From Stenotrophomonas maltophilia (lineage in GTDB: Bacteria; Pseudomonadota; Gammaproteobacteria; Xanthomonadales; Xanthomonadaceae): a stretch of DNA of 64,000 nt. Where the stretch lies: positions 62,001-126,000 of the forward strand of contig NZ_QFHO01000007.1 in NCBI RefSeq assembly GCF_004920835.1, in the 5' to 3' direction. The notes under the pieces were generated by a model that searched no databases, was not told where the DNA came from, and worked only from the letters and a program-made list of their open reading frames with translations. Below, one piece after another: positions 1-8,890 of this stretch. Numbering within the stretch: position 1 is the first letter of the stretch; each line of letters begins with the position of its first letter. Both the position numbers and the translations under genes were made by a program.

Positions 1-540
1 CAGCGTGGCGGTGCAGGTCCGGGCCCGGGCTTCAGCAGCCAGGGCCACGCGCCGAACCGCGACACCCGCGCCAAGCTGTCGGTGCCGCTGGAAGCGGCCT
101 ACAACGGCGACAGCCTGCGCATCACCGTCAACGGCAAGCAGCTGGATGTACGCGTGCCCAAGGGTATCCGCCCGGGCCAGGTGATCCGCCTGGCGGGGCA
201 GGGCAACCACGGCGGTAACCTGCTGCTGGAAGTGGAATACGCTGCCCACCCGCAGTTCGAGGTCGATGGCCGCAACATCCTCTACACGCTGCCGGTCACG
301 CCGTGGCAGGCCGCGCTGGGCACCAGCATCAGCGTGCCGACCCTGGGTGGAGCGGTGGAATTGAAGATTCCGGCCGATTCCGATGCCGGCCGCAAGCTGC
401 GCCTGCGCGGCCGCGGGCTGCCAGGCAGCCCGGATGGCGACCAGATTGTTGAAATCGAGATCGTGGCCCCGGCCGCGACCGACGAGGCGCAGAAGAAGGC
501 GTACCGGAACCTGGCAAAGGCCTTCGGCGAGACGATCTGA
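1..540 (+). CDS. DnaJ C-terminal (CbpA-type) co-chaperone, 5' partial
   Basis: The reading frame is open from base 1, so only the last 179 codons are present and the J domain lies outside the window. What remains is a Gly-rich linker followed by the two beta-barrel substrate-binding domains of DnaJ-family proteins: the first starts near PLEAAYNGDSL, the second contains HPQFEVDGRNILY and the RLRGRGLPG segment. No zinc-finger CXXCXGXG repeats occur between them, which favours the CbpA (curved-DNA-binding, DnaJ class II) type over true DnaJ. The family works as co-chaperone for DnaK in the cytoplasm. The family assignment is firm; the exact paralogue is inferred. Confidence 0.85.
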   Translation, partial: QRGGAGPGPGFSSQGHAPNRDTRAKLSVPLEAAYNGDSLRITVNGKQLDVRVPKGIRPGQVIRLAGQGNHGGNLLLEVEYAAHPQFEVDGRNILYTLPVTPWQAALGTSISVPTLGGAVELKIPADSDAGRKLRLRGRGLPGSPDGDQIVEIEIVAPAATDEAQKKAYRNLAKAFGETI

Positions 541-580
541 GTGATAGGGCGGGGGCGGTTCCTGGCCCCCACGCCTTCCG

Positions 581-656
581 GTAGTGCCGGCCGCTGGCCG
601 GCAATTTCATTGGCCTGGATGGTGATGCGTGGTTGCCGGCCAGCGGCCGGCACTAC
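581..656. repeat. SMAG stem-loop repeat pair
   Basis: Two GTAG-headed imperfect palindromes face each other: one at 581-603 beginning GTAGTGCCGGCC, and its inverted partner at 633-656 ending GGCCGGCACTAC. Each unit can fold alone and the pair can fold into one long hairpin. They match the GTAG (SMAG) repeats described in Stenotrophomonas maltophilia. The position is between two convergent genes, where the hairpin may terminate or stabilise transcripts. Confidence 0.8.
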
Positions 657-662
657 AAAAGC

Positions 663-716
663 GTGCCAACCAAGGTTGGCACCTGCCAGAGCGGTGGGCC
701 AAGCACGGTTGGCACC
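663..716. repeat. Palindromic GGTTGGCAC repeat
   Basis: A perfect 8-bp stem with loop CAAG lies at 663-682 (GTGCCAAC / GTTGGCAC), followed by a second GGTTGGCAC half-site at 707-715. The same GATGCCAAC/GTTGGCAT type of unit recurs at 33037 and 33115 in this window, so this is a dispersed family distinct from the GTAG-headed one. Confidence 0.6.
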
Positions 717-727
717 GCCAGGAAGCC

Positions 728-1099
728 TCAGCCCTGCCCGGCGAACACCCGCTCCAGCACCTCGGACAGTTCGTCTTCCGAGAACGGCTTGGTGATGTAG
801 GCCTTGGCACCCTGGCGCATGCCCCACATGCGGTCGGTGTCCTGGTCCTTGGTGGTCACCAGGATCACCGGGATGTGCCGGGTCGCCTCGTCGCGCGCAA
901 GCGTGCGGGTGGCCTGGAAGCCATTGAGGTTGGGCATCACCACGTCCATCAGGACCAGGTCAGGCAGCTCGGCCTTGGCGGTTTCCACGCCGGCCGCGCC
1001 ATCGGTGGCGGTCAGGATCTGGTGCCCGAGCTTCTCGACGATGCGCTGTATCCCCAACAGCTGCGACGGTGAGTCGTCGACGATCAGAATGCGTGCCAT
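728..1099 (-). CDS. PilH-like single-domain response regulator
   Basis: This is a stand-alone CheY-type receiver of 123 residues. It starts ARILIVDDS, has the phospho-acceptor Asp at about residue 52 (LVLMDVVMPN) and the conserved Lys at about 104 in TKPF; no output domain follows. Such receivers (PilH, PilG) act in twitching motility or chemotaxis-like pathways. The ATG at 1099 is preferred over the in-frame ATG at 1111 because the GGGGAA just upstream of 1099 is a well spaced ribosome site that overlaps the upstream ATG. It converges on the DnaJ-like gene. The PilH assignment rests on similarity only; no pil genes are adjacent. Confidence 0.8.
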   Translation of the reverse strand: MARILIVDDSPSQLLGIQRIVEKLGHQILTATDGAAGVETAKAELPDLVLMDVVMPNLNGFQATRTLARDEATRHIPVILVTTKDQDTDRMWGMRQGAKAYITKPFSEDELSEVLERVFAGQG

Positions 1100-1187
1100 G
1101 TTGTTCCCCATGTAATGCCCGCAGTGTAGTGCGGGCTCATTACCGGTGGGAGGGGCCCATCTGCCGTCCGTCGCCTGCCTGCAACGT

Positions 1188-2183
1188 TCAGTCGATCCGC
1201 ACTACGGTGCGGCCCAGCGAACCGCCGGCCAGCATCCGCTCGAACACCGCCGGCAGGCCGTCCAGGCCGACTTCGGCGGTACAGATGCGGTCCAGGTGCT
1301 GCGGCTTCCACTCGTTGCCCAGTCGCGCCCACACCGCTTCGCGCAGCCCGCGCGGTGCATTGGCCGAGGACACGCCCAGCAGTGACACGCCGCGCAGGAT
1401 GAACGGCATCACCGTCATGTCCAGTTTCGGGCTTGCCGCGAGGCCGGCGCTCACCACGCTGCCATAGGGCACGGTCTGCGCCAGCAGGCTGGCCAGCATG
1501 TCGCCTCCGGCATTGTCGAGGCCCCCGCCGAAGCGGGCGGACTGCAGTGGGCCGATATCGGCCAACGCCTCACGTGGCAGCACTTCGGCGGCGCCGATGC
1601 CCCGCAGGAAGTCCGACTGCTCTGGCTTGCCGCTGACCGCGTGCACCGTGTAGCCGGCGCGGCTGAAGATGGACAGCGCCAGCGCGCCCACACCGCCGCT
1701 GGCACCGGTGACCGCCAGCGGGCCGAGCTCCGGGGTCTGCCGGTTGTCCTGCAGGCGCAGCAGGGCAAACGCCGCCGTGAAGCCGGCGGTGCCCAGCACC
1801 ATTGCCTCGCGGGCACTCAGCCCGGCCGGCAGCGCGATCACCGCGCTCGATTCCAGCCGCACATACTGGCTGTAGCCGCCGTCGCGGGTTTCGCTGAGGC
1901 CGCAGCCGGTGGCCAGTACCGCATCGCCTTCACGCCAGGCCGGGTCGGTGGATGCCACCACGGTGCCGGCCACATCGATCCCGCCGACCAGCGGGAAGCG
2001 GCGCAGGATCCTACCCTTGCCGGTGCCCGCCAGCGCGTCCTTGTAGTTGACCGAAGACCACTGCGCGCGGATCAGCACCTGGCCGGGGTTGAGGTCGTCG
2101 ACAGTGAGCTGGGCGAGGCCGGCGCGGTAACCGGCATCGTCATTTTCGATGCGGAAGGCGGTAAACGGGGTGGTGGGGGCCAT
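1188..2183 (-). CDS. acuI: YhdH/AcuI-family NADPH-dependent acrylyl-CoA reductase
   Basis: A 331-residue zinc-independent medium-chain dehydrogenase/reductase. The N-terminal GroES-like fold includes SSVNYKDALAGTGKG, typical of the YhdH/AcuI group, and the Rossmann segment carries TGASGGVGA near residue 157 for NADPH binding. There are no zinc-ligand Cys clusters. AcuI enzymes reduce acrylyl-CoA to propionyl-CoA; other members are annotated simply as quinone oxidoreductases. The length equals the usual 325-335. It is divergent from hflK with about 150 bp between starts. The family is certain, the physiological substrate inferred. Confidence 0.88.
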   Translation of the reverse strand: MAPTTPFTAFRIENDDAGYRAGLAQLTVDDLNPGQVLIRAQWSSVNYKDALAGTGKGRILRRFPLVGGIDVAGTVVASTDPAWREGDAVLATGCGLSETRDGGYSQYVRLESSAVIALPAGLSAREAMVLGTAGFTAAFALLRLQDNRQTPELGPLAVTGASGGVGALALSIFSRAGYTVHAVSGKPEQSDFLRGIGAAEVLPREALADIGPLQSARFGGGLDNAGGDMLASLLAQTVPYGSVVSAGLAASPKLDMTVMPFILRGVSLLGVSSANAPRGLREAVWARLGNEWKPQHLDRICTAEVGLDGLPAVFERMLAGGSLGRTVVRID

Positions 2184-2336
2184 CGGCGCTGCCTGACTTC
2201 GAGGAAAACGCCACCTTACCCCGTCGAGCCCCTTTCAATCCTGCCGGTCCGCCCCATCTTGTATGATCGGTAATGGTTTCACGGCTGGCGTTGCGGGAAG
2301 GGCCCGCGCCGCAGCCCACATCTTGATGGAGCGTGC

Positions 2337-3470
2337 ATGGCCTGGAATACACCCGGCGGCAACAAGGGCGGACAAGGCCCCGAGAACAATCGACGCGGGC
2401 CGTTCGGGTCGCGCGGTGGTGGCAATGGTGGTGGCTGGGGCGGACTGCCCGGGCCGCTGAAGGACCTGTTCGACGGCGGCATCCTGCGTTGGGTCGCGGC
2501 GGCCGTGGTGCTGCTGGTGCTGTTCTCCAGCTTCCAGCTGATCGGCGAACAGCAGCGTGGCGTGGTGCTGCGCTTCGGCCAGTTCTCGCGGATCCTGCAG
2601 CCCGGCCCGAACTTCAAGCTGCCGTGGCCGGTCGAATCGGTCACCAAGGTCAACGCCACCGAGATCAAGACCTTCTCGATCCAGGTACCGGTGCTGACCC
2701 GCGACGAGAACATCGTCAACGTCTCGCTGAACGTCCAGTACCGCATCGACGACCCGCAGCAGTACCTGTTCGGCACGGTTGATGCCAACCAGGTGCTGGA
2801 GCAGTCGGCGCAGAGTGCGGTCCGTGAGGAAGTCGGCCGCGCCGACCTCAACGCGGTGCTGAACAACCGTGGCCCGCTGGCCGTGGCCGCCGAGGAGCGC
2901 CTGCAGGCGCTGCTGAAGGCGTTCAAGACCGGCCTGACCGTGACCGGCCTGACCCTGCAGGACGCCCGTCCGCCGGAGGAAGTCAAGCCGGCCTTCGACG
3001 AGGTCAACGGTGCCCAGCAGGTCAAGGAACGCTTGATCAACGAAGCGCAGGCCTACGCCGCCAAGGTCGTGCCGGAAGCCCGAGGCCAGGCCTCGCGTGC
3101 CCGTACCACCGCAGAAGGCTACAAGCAGGCCGTGGTGTCCAAGGCCGAGGGTGACGCGCAGCGCTTCAGTCTGTTGCAGGCCCAGTACAAGGACGCCCCG
3201 GAAGTGACCCGCAAGCGCCTGTGGCTGGAGACCGTGCAGCAGGTGCTGAGCGAGAACCGCAAGGTGATCGGTGGCGATGGTCGCCAGCTGATCTATGTGC
3301 CGATGACCGGCGATACCCGTCCCAGCACGTCGGCTCCGGCCGCAGTAGCGAACCCGGACGTGGTGATGCCGTCGCTGCCGGGTGCAGCGGCGGAAGCTTC
3401 CCGTGATCCGGGCCGGCCGGTGGGCCGCCCGACCGGGCGACCGAGCGGCCGTGAGGAGGGCAGCCGATGA
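2337..3470 (+). CDS. hflK: FtsH protease modulator HflK
   Basis: HflK, with HflC, forms the inner-membrane SPFH/prohibitin complex that surrounds and modulates the FtsH protease. The protein has 377 residues: a Gly/Asn-rich cytoplasmic N-terminus (about 1-45), one transmembrane helix near 50-72, the SPFH domain beginning GEQQRGVVLRFGQF, a long Ala/Glu/Arg-rich coiled coil (about 215-290), and a Pro/Arg-rich tail. It is followed by hflC with a 4-bp ATGA overlap, so the two are translationally coupled. The order hflK-hflC-yjeT-purA is a common proteobacterial arrangement. Confidence 0.97.
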   Translation: MAWNTPGGNKGGQGPENNRRGPFGSRGGGNGGGWGGLPGPLKDLFDGGILRWVAAAVVLLVLFSSFQLIGEQQRGVVLRFGQFSRILQPGPNFKLPWPVESVTKVNATEIKTFSIQVPVLTRDENIVNVSLNVQYRIDDPQQYLFGTVDANQVLEQSAQSAVREEVGRADLNAVLNNRGPLAVAAEERLQALLKAFKTGLTVTGLTLQDARPPEEVKPAFDEVNGAQQVKERLINEAQAYAAKVVPEARGQASRARTTAEGYKQAVVSKAEGDAQRFSLLQAQYKDAPEVTRKRLWLETVQQVLSENRKVIGGDGRQLIYVPMTGDTRPSTSAPAAVANPDVVMPSLPGAAAEASRDPGRPVGRPTGRPSGREEGSR

Positions 3471-4330
3471 AGAGTCCTATCTGGATCGCCGTGATCGTGG
3501 CGGTGGTGCTGGGCCTGCTCGGCTCGGTGTACGTGGTCCGTGAGGACCAGACTGCCATGGTCCTGAACCTGGGCAAGGTGGTGCGTTCGGACATCAAGCC
3601 GGGCCTGCACTTCAAGGTGCCGGTGGTGGAAACGGTGAAGGTCTTCGACCGCCGCTTCCAGGTGCTCGACACCGCTCCGGCGCGCTACTTCACTGCCGAG
3701 CAGAAGGACGTCAGCGTCGACTTCTTCGCCATCGGCTACATCTCCAACGTGGGTGACTACTTCCGTGCCACCGGCGGCGATCCGCGTATCGCCAACGCCC
3801 GCCTGGCACCGATCATCACCGACTCGCTGCGCAACCAGATCAACTCGCGCACCCTGCAGCAGCTGGTCTCCGGCGACCGCAGCGAGCTGATCGCCGAGCA
3901 GCTGAAGGGGATCAACGAGGCCGTGGCCGGGCTGGGCATGCAGATGATCGACCTGCGCATCAAGCAGGTGGACCTGCCCACCGACAGCCAGGTGATCAAC
4001 GACGTGTACGAGCGCATGCGCGCCCAGCGCAAGCAGGAGGCCGCCAAGCTGCGCGCCGAAGGCGAGGAGCAGTCGCTGACCATCCGCGCCCAGGCCGACC
4101 GTGACAGCACCGTGCTGATCGCCGAAGCCGAGCGTGATGCGCAGCGCCTGCGCGGTGAAGGCGATGCCGATGCGGCCCGGATCTACGGCAAGGCCGGCTC
4201 GGCCGATCCGTCGTTCTATGCGTTCTACCGCAGCCTGGAGGCCTACCGTGGCTCCATGACCGACGGCAACGGCGTGATCGTGCTCGACAAGAACGACCCG
4301 TTCCTGCAGTACCTGAAGAACGACCGCTGA
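3467..4330 (+). CDS. hflC: FtsH protease modulator HflC
   Basis: Partner of HflK in the SPFH complex that controls FtsH. The 287-residue protein has an N-terminal signal-anchor (residues 5-22), then VREDQTAMVLNLGKV and a typical SPFH domain, and a coiled coil with repeated AEG/AEAERDAQR segments after about residue 180. The start codon overlaps the hflK stop. A strong terminator hairpin follows 18 bp after the stop. Confidence 0.97.
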   Translation: MKSPIWIAVIVAVVLGLLGSVYVVREDQTAMVLNLGKVVRSDIKPGLHFKVPVVETVKVFDRRFQVLDTAPARYFTAEQKDVSVDFFAIGYISNVGDYFRATGGDPRIANARLAPIITDSLRNQINSRTLQQLVSGDRSELIAEQLKGINEAVAGLGMQMIDLRIKQVDLPTDSQVINDVYERMRAQRKQEAAKLRAEGEEQSLTIRAQADRDSTVLIAEAERDAQRLRGEGDADAARIYGKAGSADPSFYAFYRSLEAYRGSMTDGNGVIVLDKNDPFLQYLKNDR

Positions 4331-4348
4331 GGTCGCAGGGCAGTACCC

Positions 4349-4387
4349 CACGGGGCCCGGCCAGATGCCGGGCCCCGTGCTTTTTCC
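4349..4387 (+). terminator. Intrinsic terminator after hflC
   Basis: A perfect 13-bp GC stem (4349-4361 with 4367-4379, loop CAGAT) is followed by CTTTTTCC. It ends the hflKC transcript. The right arm contains the ATG at 4365, which argues against that codon as start of the next gene. Confidence 0.85.
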
Positions 4388-4397
4388 GGAGTCCCCC

Positions 4398-4583
4398 ATG
4401 AAAGATCTGTTCGCCGCCGTCTGCCTGGTGGCGGTGCTGGAAGGCCTGTTCCTGTTCGTCGCCCCGTTCGCCTGGAAGCGCATGGCCGAGCGCCTGCTTG
4501 ACCTGCCCAGCCCGGCCCTGCGCAGCTTCGGCGGGCTGGTGCTGCTGGCTGGCCTGAGCCTGCTGTGGTGGGCGCGGCACTAA
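4398..4583 (+). CDS. DUF2065 (YjeT-type) small membrane protein
   Basis: A 61-residue protein with two hydrophobic segments (about 3-24 and 41-58) separated by the conserved PFAWKRMAERLLDLP stretch, the signature of the DUF2065/YjeT family. Members sit almost always between hflC and purA, as here; their function is unknown. CCGGAG lies at the right distance before the ATG at 4398. Because a terminator precedes it, it must depend on read-through or on its own weak promoter. Confidence 0.85.
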   Translation: MKDLFAAVCLVAVLEGLFLFVAPFAWKRMAERLLDLPSPALRSFGGLVLLAGLSLLWWARH

Positions 4584-4626
4584 ACGCGCCGGGGCCGGCG
4601 GCGTCTACGTGGGTGGCCCGGCTCTG

Positions 4627-4670
4627 GTAGATGCCACCTTGGTTGGCATTGCCGACCAGCGGCCGGCACG
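4627..4670. repeat. Degenerate repeat unit between the yjeT-type gene and purA
   Basis: Starts GGTAGATGCCACC, then GGTTGGCAT and a GACCAGCGGCCGGCAC half-palindrome. It looks like a decayed mixture of the GATGCCAAC and GTAG/GGCCGGCAC repeat types found elsewhere in the window. The rest of the 324-bp gap before purA holds only the terminator at 4751. Confidence 0.45.
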
Positions 4671-4745
4671 ACCGGATGAGGCGCCTGACCGGGCGGTGAA
4701 GCCGCCCGTCGGAAAGGTGGCACCGGACCCCGGAAACCCGGATAA

Positions 4746-6200
<1,455 letters not shown>

Positions 6201-6245
6201 GTGATGCGGCGATGCCGGGTTCTGCCCGGCAACGTTGCCGCACTG

Positions 6246-6270
6246 GTAGTGCCGGGCCATGCCTGGCACC
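6246..6270. repeat. GTAG-headed stem-loop
   Basis: GTAGTGCCGGGCCATGCCTGGCACC folds as GTGCCGGGC / GCCTGGCAC around CAT. It is a single SMAG-type unit just upstream of the purA terminator. Confidence 0.65.
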
Positions 6271-6279
6271 GCTGGAAGA

Positions 6280-6306
6280 AAAAGCCCCGCGAAAGCGGGG
6301 CTTTTT
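6280..6306 (+). terminator. purA terminator
   Basis: AAAAGCCCCGC pairs perfectly with GCGGGGCTTTT around a GAAA tetraloop, followed by more T. It is nearly symmetrical but no gene enters from the right, so it serves purA. Confidence 0.9.
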
Positions 6307-6361
6307 CGTTACTGTGTCGCCAAGGCCAGCGGGGAAGCGACGCGATGACCAGGATGTCAGC

Positions 6362-7000
6362 GTGAAGGGCGAAACAGTAGTGCGAATCACCCTGTGGGTG
6401 CTGTGGAGCCTGTGGGCGCTTGCCTGCGTGGTGCTGGTGCTGGGCGCGATCGCCAATCACATGGCCTCACGCACGCAGGTCCTGCCTCTGGTACTGAACC
6501 CGGGTACGACGGCCGAGATCACGGTCTACCGTTTCATTGATGACCAACTTCGGCTGCGCCTGCGTTATGCGGATGACGGTACTGCCACGGTGATCGATCC
6601 TGAGGTACGCCTGCGCGCGGAAACCCCGACAGATCAGACTGACTTCCGCGCCGACACGCGTTCGGGCGCGCCGTGCTCCGACATCACCCGCGCGCTGGAA
6701 TCGGTTGAACCTGGTGGATTTGCCGCCTCGTATTTCGGTTATGGCCGAGGGGATGCGCTGCCGCGCGGTCGTTCCTGGCTGCGGCTGACTGTGCTGGAGG
6801 TCGACCCGGCGCTGGCCGGTCGCGCGGCCTCGGTGGAACTGCTGCCGCCGATGGACGTGCTGAAGCTGACCGACCTGGACTATGTGTGGTTGTGGCCGTT
6901 CTTTTTCTGGAAGGTGGCGGCGTTGTTGCTGCTGGTTCCAGGCATCGCACTGGTGATCTTCACCATCGCGCTGCGCAGGCAGCGTCCACGCGCTGCCTAG
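6362..7000 (+). CDS. Conserved hypothetical two-helix membrane protein
   Basis: A 212-residue protein I cannot assign to a family. A GTG at 6362 is chosen because AGGA sits 7 bp upstream; a second in-frame GTG at 6380 is less well placed. Residues about 8-30 form a first membrane helix, about 45-165 a predicted periplasmic region rich in beta-type sequence with a single Cys (SGAPCSD), and about 178-203 a second helix, ending in a basic RRQRPRAA tail. The topology suggests an envelope protein with a periplasmic loop between two anchors. It lies alone between the purA terminator and the convergent M23 gene. Confidence 0.7.
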   Translation: MKGETVVRITLWVLWSLWALACVVLVLGAIANHMASRTQVLPLVLNPGTTAEITVYRFIDDQLRLRLRYADDGTATVIDPEVRLRAETPTDQTDFRADTRSGAPCSDITRALESVEPGGFAASYFGYGRGDALPRGRSWLRLTVLEVDPALAGRAASVELLPPMDVLKLTDLDYVWLWPFFFWKVAALLLLVPGIALVIFTIALRRQRPRAA

Positions 7001-7030
7001 GCGCCACGACCAGACCATGCGGGTTGCGAC

Positions 7031-7687
7031 TTAATGCCCTCCGCCCCCTTTTGTCAGCAATGGATAGGGATTGATCGACTCGCCTTTCCACCACTGCTTC
7101 TCCGGGCCCAGCACGTGCACTTCGAAATGCAGGTGCGGGGCTTCGGGGTTGGCGTTGCCGGTGCTGCCGACGTAACCGATCACATCGCCGCGCTTGATGG
7201 TCTGCTTCTCGGCCAGGCCGTCGGCGTAGCGCTGCAGGTGCGCGTAGTAGTAGCACCAGCGGCCGCTGGGTTCGAACTGGTAGACGGTCAGGCCGCCGCG
7301 CTCACTGTCGAACAGCTTCTCGACATGGCCATCGGCCACCGCCAGCACCGGTGTGCCGGCAGCAGCCATGATGTCGATCGCATCGTGCACGCGGCCTTCG
7401 CTGCGTGCGTCGGTGAAGGTGTCCTGCAGTTGCGACGGTGCAATGCCCTGTACCGGCAGCAGCAGACCGAAGGGTGTGTCGCCCGTTGCTGCTGGGGCGG
7501 GCGCAGCGATTGCCGTTGTCGCCTGCTCCACGGGTACGGCACGGGCGCTGTCGGCCGCAGCGGAGGTCTGCGCCACTGCAAGGGGGCGGGCACCCGTTTC
7601 ATCAGACGGCTCGCCATCACGCTGCAGCCACCATCCGGCTGCCACGCCCATCACCAGCCCCAGTACGATCAGTTGCGCTAGTCGCAT
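7031..7687 (-). CDS. M23 (LytM-type) zinc endopeptidase, membrane-anchored
   Basis: Predicted peptidoglycan endopeptidase of 218 residues. An N-terminal hydrophobic helix (about 1-20) anchors it facing the periplasm; an Ala/Pro-rich linker leads to the catalytic domain. The zinc signature is intact: HDAID (HxxxD) and HLHFEVH (HxH), with YYYAHLQRYADGL between them. The start at 7687 is supported by AGGAG; the longer frame to 7750 only overlaps the upstream gene. The stop of the L,D-transpeptidase lies 4 bp upstream, so the two wall enzymes are one transcription unit. Confidence 0.9.
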   Translation of the reverse strand: MRLAQLIVLGLVMGVAAGWWLQRDGEPSDETGARPLAVAQTSAAADSARAVPVEQATTAIAAPAPAATGDTPFGLLLPVQGIAPSQLQDTFTDARSEGRVHDAIDIMAAAGTPVLAVADGHVEKLFDSERGGLTVYQFEPSGRWCYYYAHLQRYADGLAEKQTIKRGDVIGYVGSTGNANPEAPHLHFEVHVLGPEKQWWKGESINPYPLLTKGGGGH

Positions 7688-7691
7688 CGGC

Positions 7692-8651
7692 TCACTCCTG
7701 CATGACGACCGGTACCGACGTATCCACGGCTGCAGCCACGCGCAGCACATCCCAGTTGGTCATGCGCACGCAGCCGTGCGATTCGGTCTTGCCGACATGG
7801 CCGGGCACCGGCGTACCGTGCAGGCCGTAATGGGGTTTGGACAGGTCGATCCAGACCCGGCCGACCGGATTGTTCGGGCCGGGCGGAATCGTGGCCTTGC
7901 GATCGCCCTTCCTGGCATCCCAGAACAGCTTCGGGTTGTAGTGGAATGGCGGGTCCGGGTAGACGCCGAGGATCTTCCACTCCCCGATCGGCAGCGGGTC
8001 GTGCTCGCTGCCCGACGATACCGGTACCTGCGCGATCACCTTGCCCTGCGCGTCCAGCAGCTGCAGGGTGGAGTCGGATTTGTCGACCACCAGTTTGGTG
8101 GCCTTGGGCAATGCAGCGGGCGCAATGTTGGGCACCTGGATGCGGCTGCCGGCTTTGCTCAGATCCACACCGGGATTGAGCGCCTTCAGCAGCTCCGGTG
8201 CGGCATGGAAGCGCTCGCCCAGCGATTCCTCCACGCTGCTGAAGCCCAGTGCCTTCAGCTTGGCCTGGTCGGCGGGCTTTTTGGGAACCGCAACGAACGG
8301 ACCGGCCACGTCCTCTGCGGTCAGCGTGTAGCTGGCAAGGGGGCCGACCGAGTCGGCCTGCAGGGCCTTCCAGGTGGCGTCGTCCAGTTCGCCGTTGACC
8401 GTCAGCCCGTGCGCTGCCTGGAAGCCGGACACCGCGCGGCGTTGATTGCTGCCCACTTCGCCATCGATTTCGCCCGGAGAGAAATTGGCGCGGTCCAGAA
8501 GTACCTGGGCGTGCAGGGGCGAGTGCGCCGCCGTGTCAGGGCCGGCCTTCTCGGCGATGGGTGCTGGCAGGCCGGCGGGCGGGGGCGTCTGCGCAAAGGC
8601 GGGCGACATCAGCAGCGACAGGGCGAGCAGAGCGGGGCGGCATACGGGCAT
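7692..8651 (-). CDS. L,D-transpeptidase (YkuD family) with PG-binding domain
   Basis: A secreted enzyme of 319 residues predicted to make 3-3 crosslinks in peptidoglycan or attach proteins to it. Order: signal peptide (LLALSLLMSPAFAQ), a peptidoglycan-binding helical domain (about residues 40-110, FSPGEIDGEVGSNQRRAV), a LysM-like stretch (LLKALNPGVDL), then the YkuD catalytic domain with HYGLHGT and the active-site SHGCVRMTNWD near the C-terminus. ATG 8651 has GGAG at 6 bp; ATG 8657 would overlap that site. It overlaps nothing and leads directly into the M23 peptidase gene. Confidence 0.92.
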   Translation of the reverse strand: MPVCRPALLALSLLMSPAFAQTPPPAGLPAPIAEKAGPDTAAHSPLHAQVLLDRANFSPGEIDGEVGSNQRRAVSGFQAAHGLTVNGELDDATWKALQADSVGPLASYTLTAEDVAGPFVAVPKKPADQAKLKALGFSSVEESLGERFHAAPELLKALNPGVDLSKAGSRIQVPNIAPAALPKATKLVVDKSDSTLQLLDAQGKVIAQVPVSSGSEHDPLPIGEWKILGVYPDPPFHYNPKLFWDARKGDRKATIPPGPNNPVGRVWIDLSKPHYGLHGTPVPGHVGKTESHGCVRMTNWDVLRVAAAVDTSVPVVMQE

Positions 8652-8890
8652 GGGCATCTCCAGGCAGAACACGCCTCCACCCTGCCCGTAGACGCTGCGC
8701 AGCCGCCGTGAAAGAAAACTGATGCCAGCATGAGCAGTGGGGCCGGGCCGCCGGGCCATCCTCCCGCGGCAGAAGCGGGAGGCCGGGTCTCACCAAGGTG
8801 AACGGCTTCCGACGCAGTAGAGCGGGAGGCGATCAAGATTCCCGGCTGGCGGGCCGATATGGGCGCATCCCCCCGTTTTGGATTCACCCC

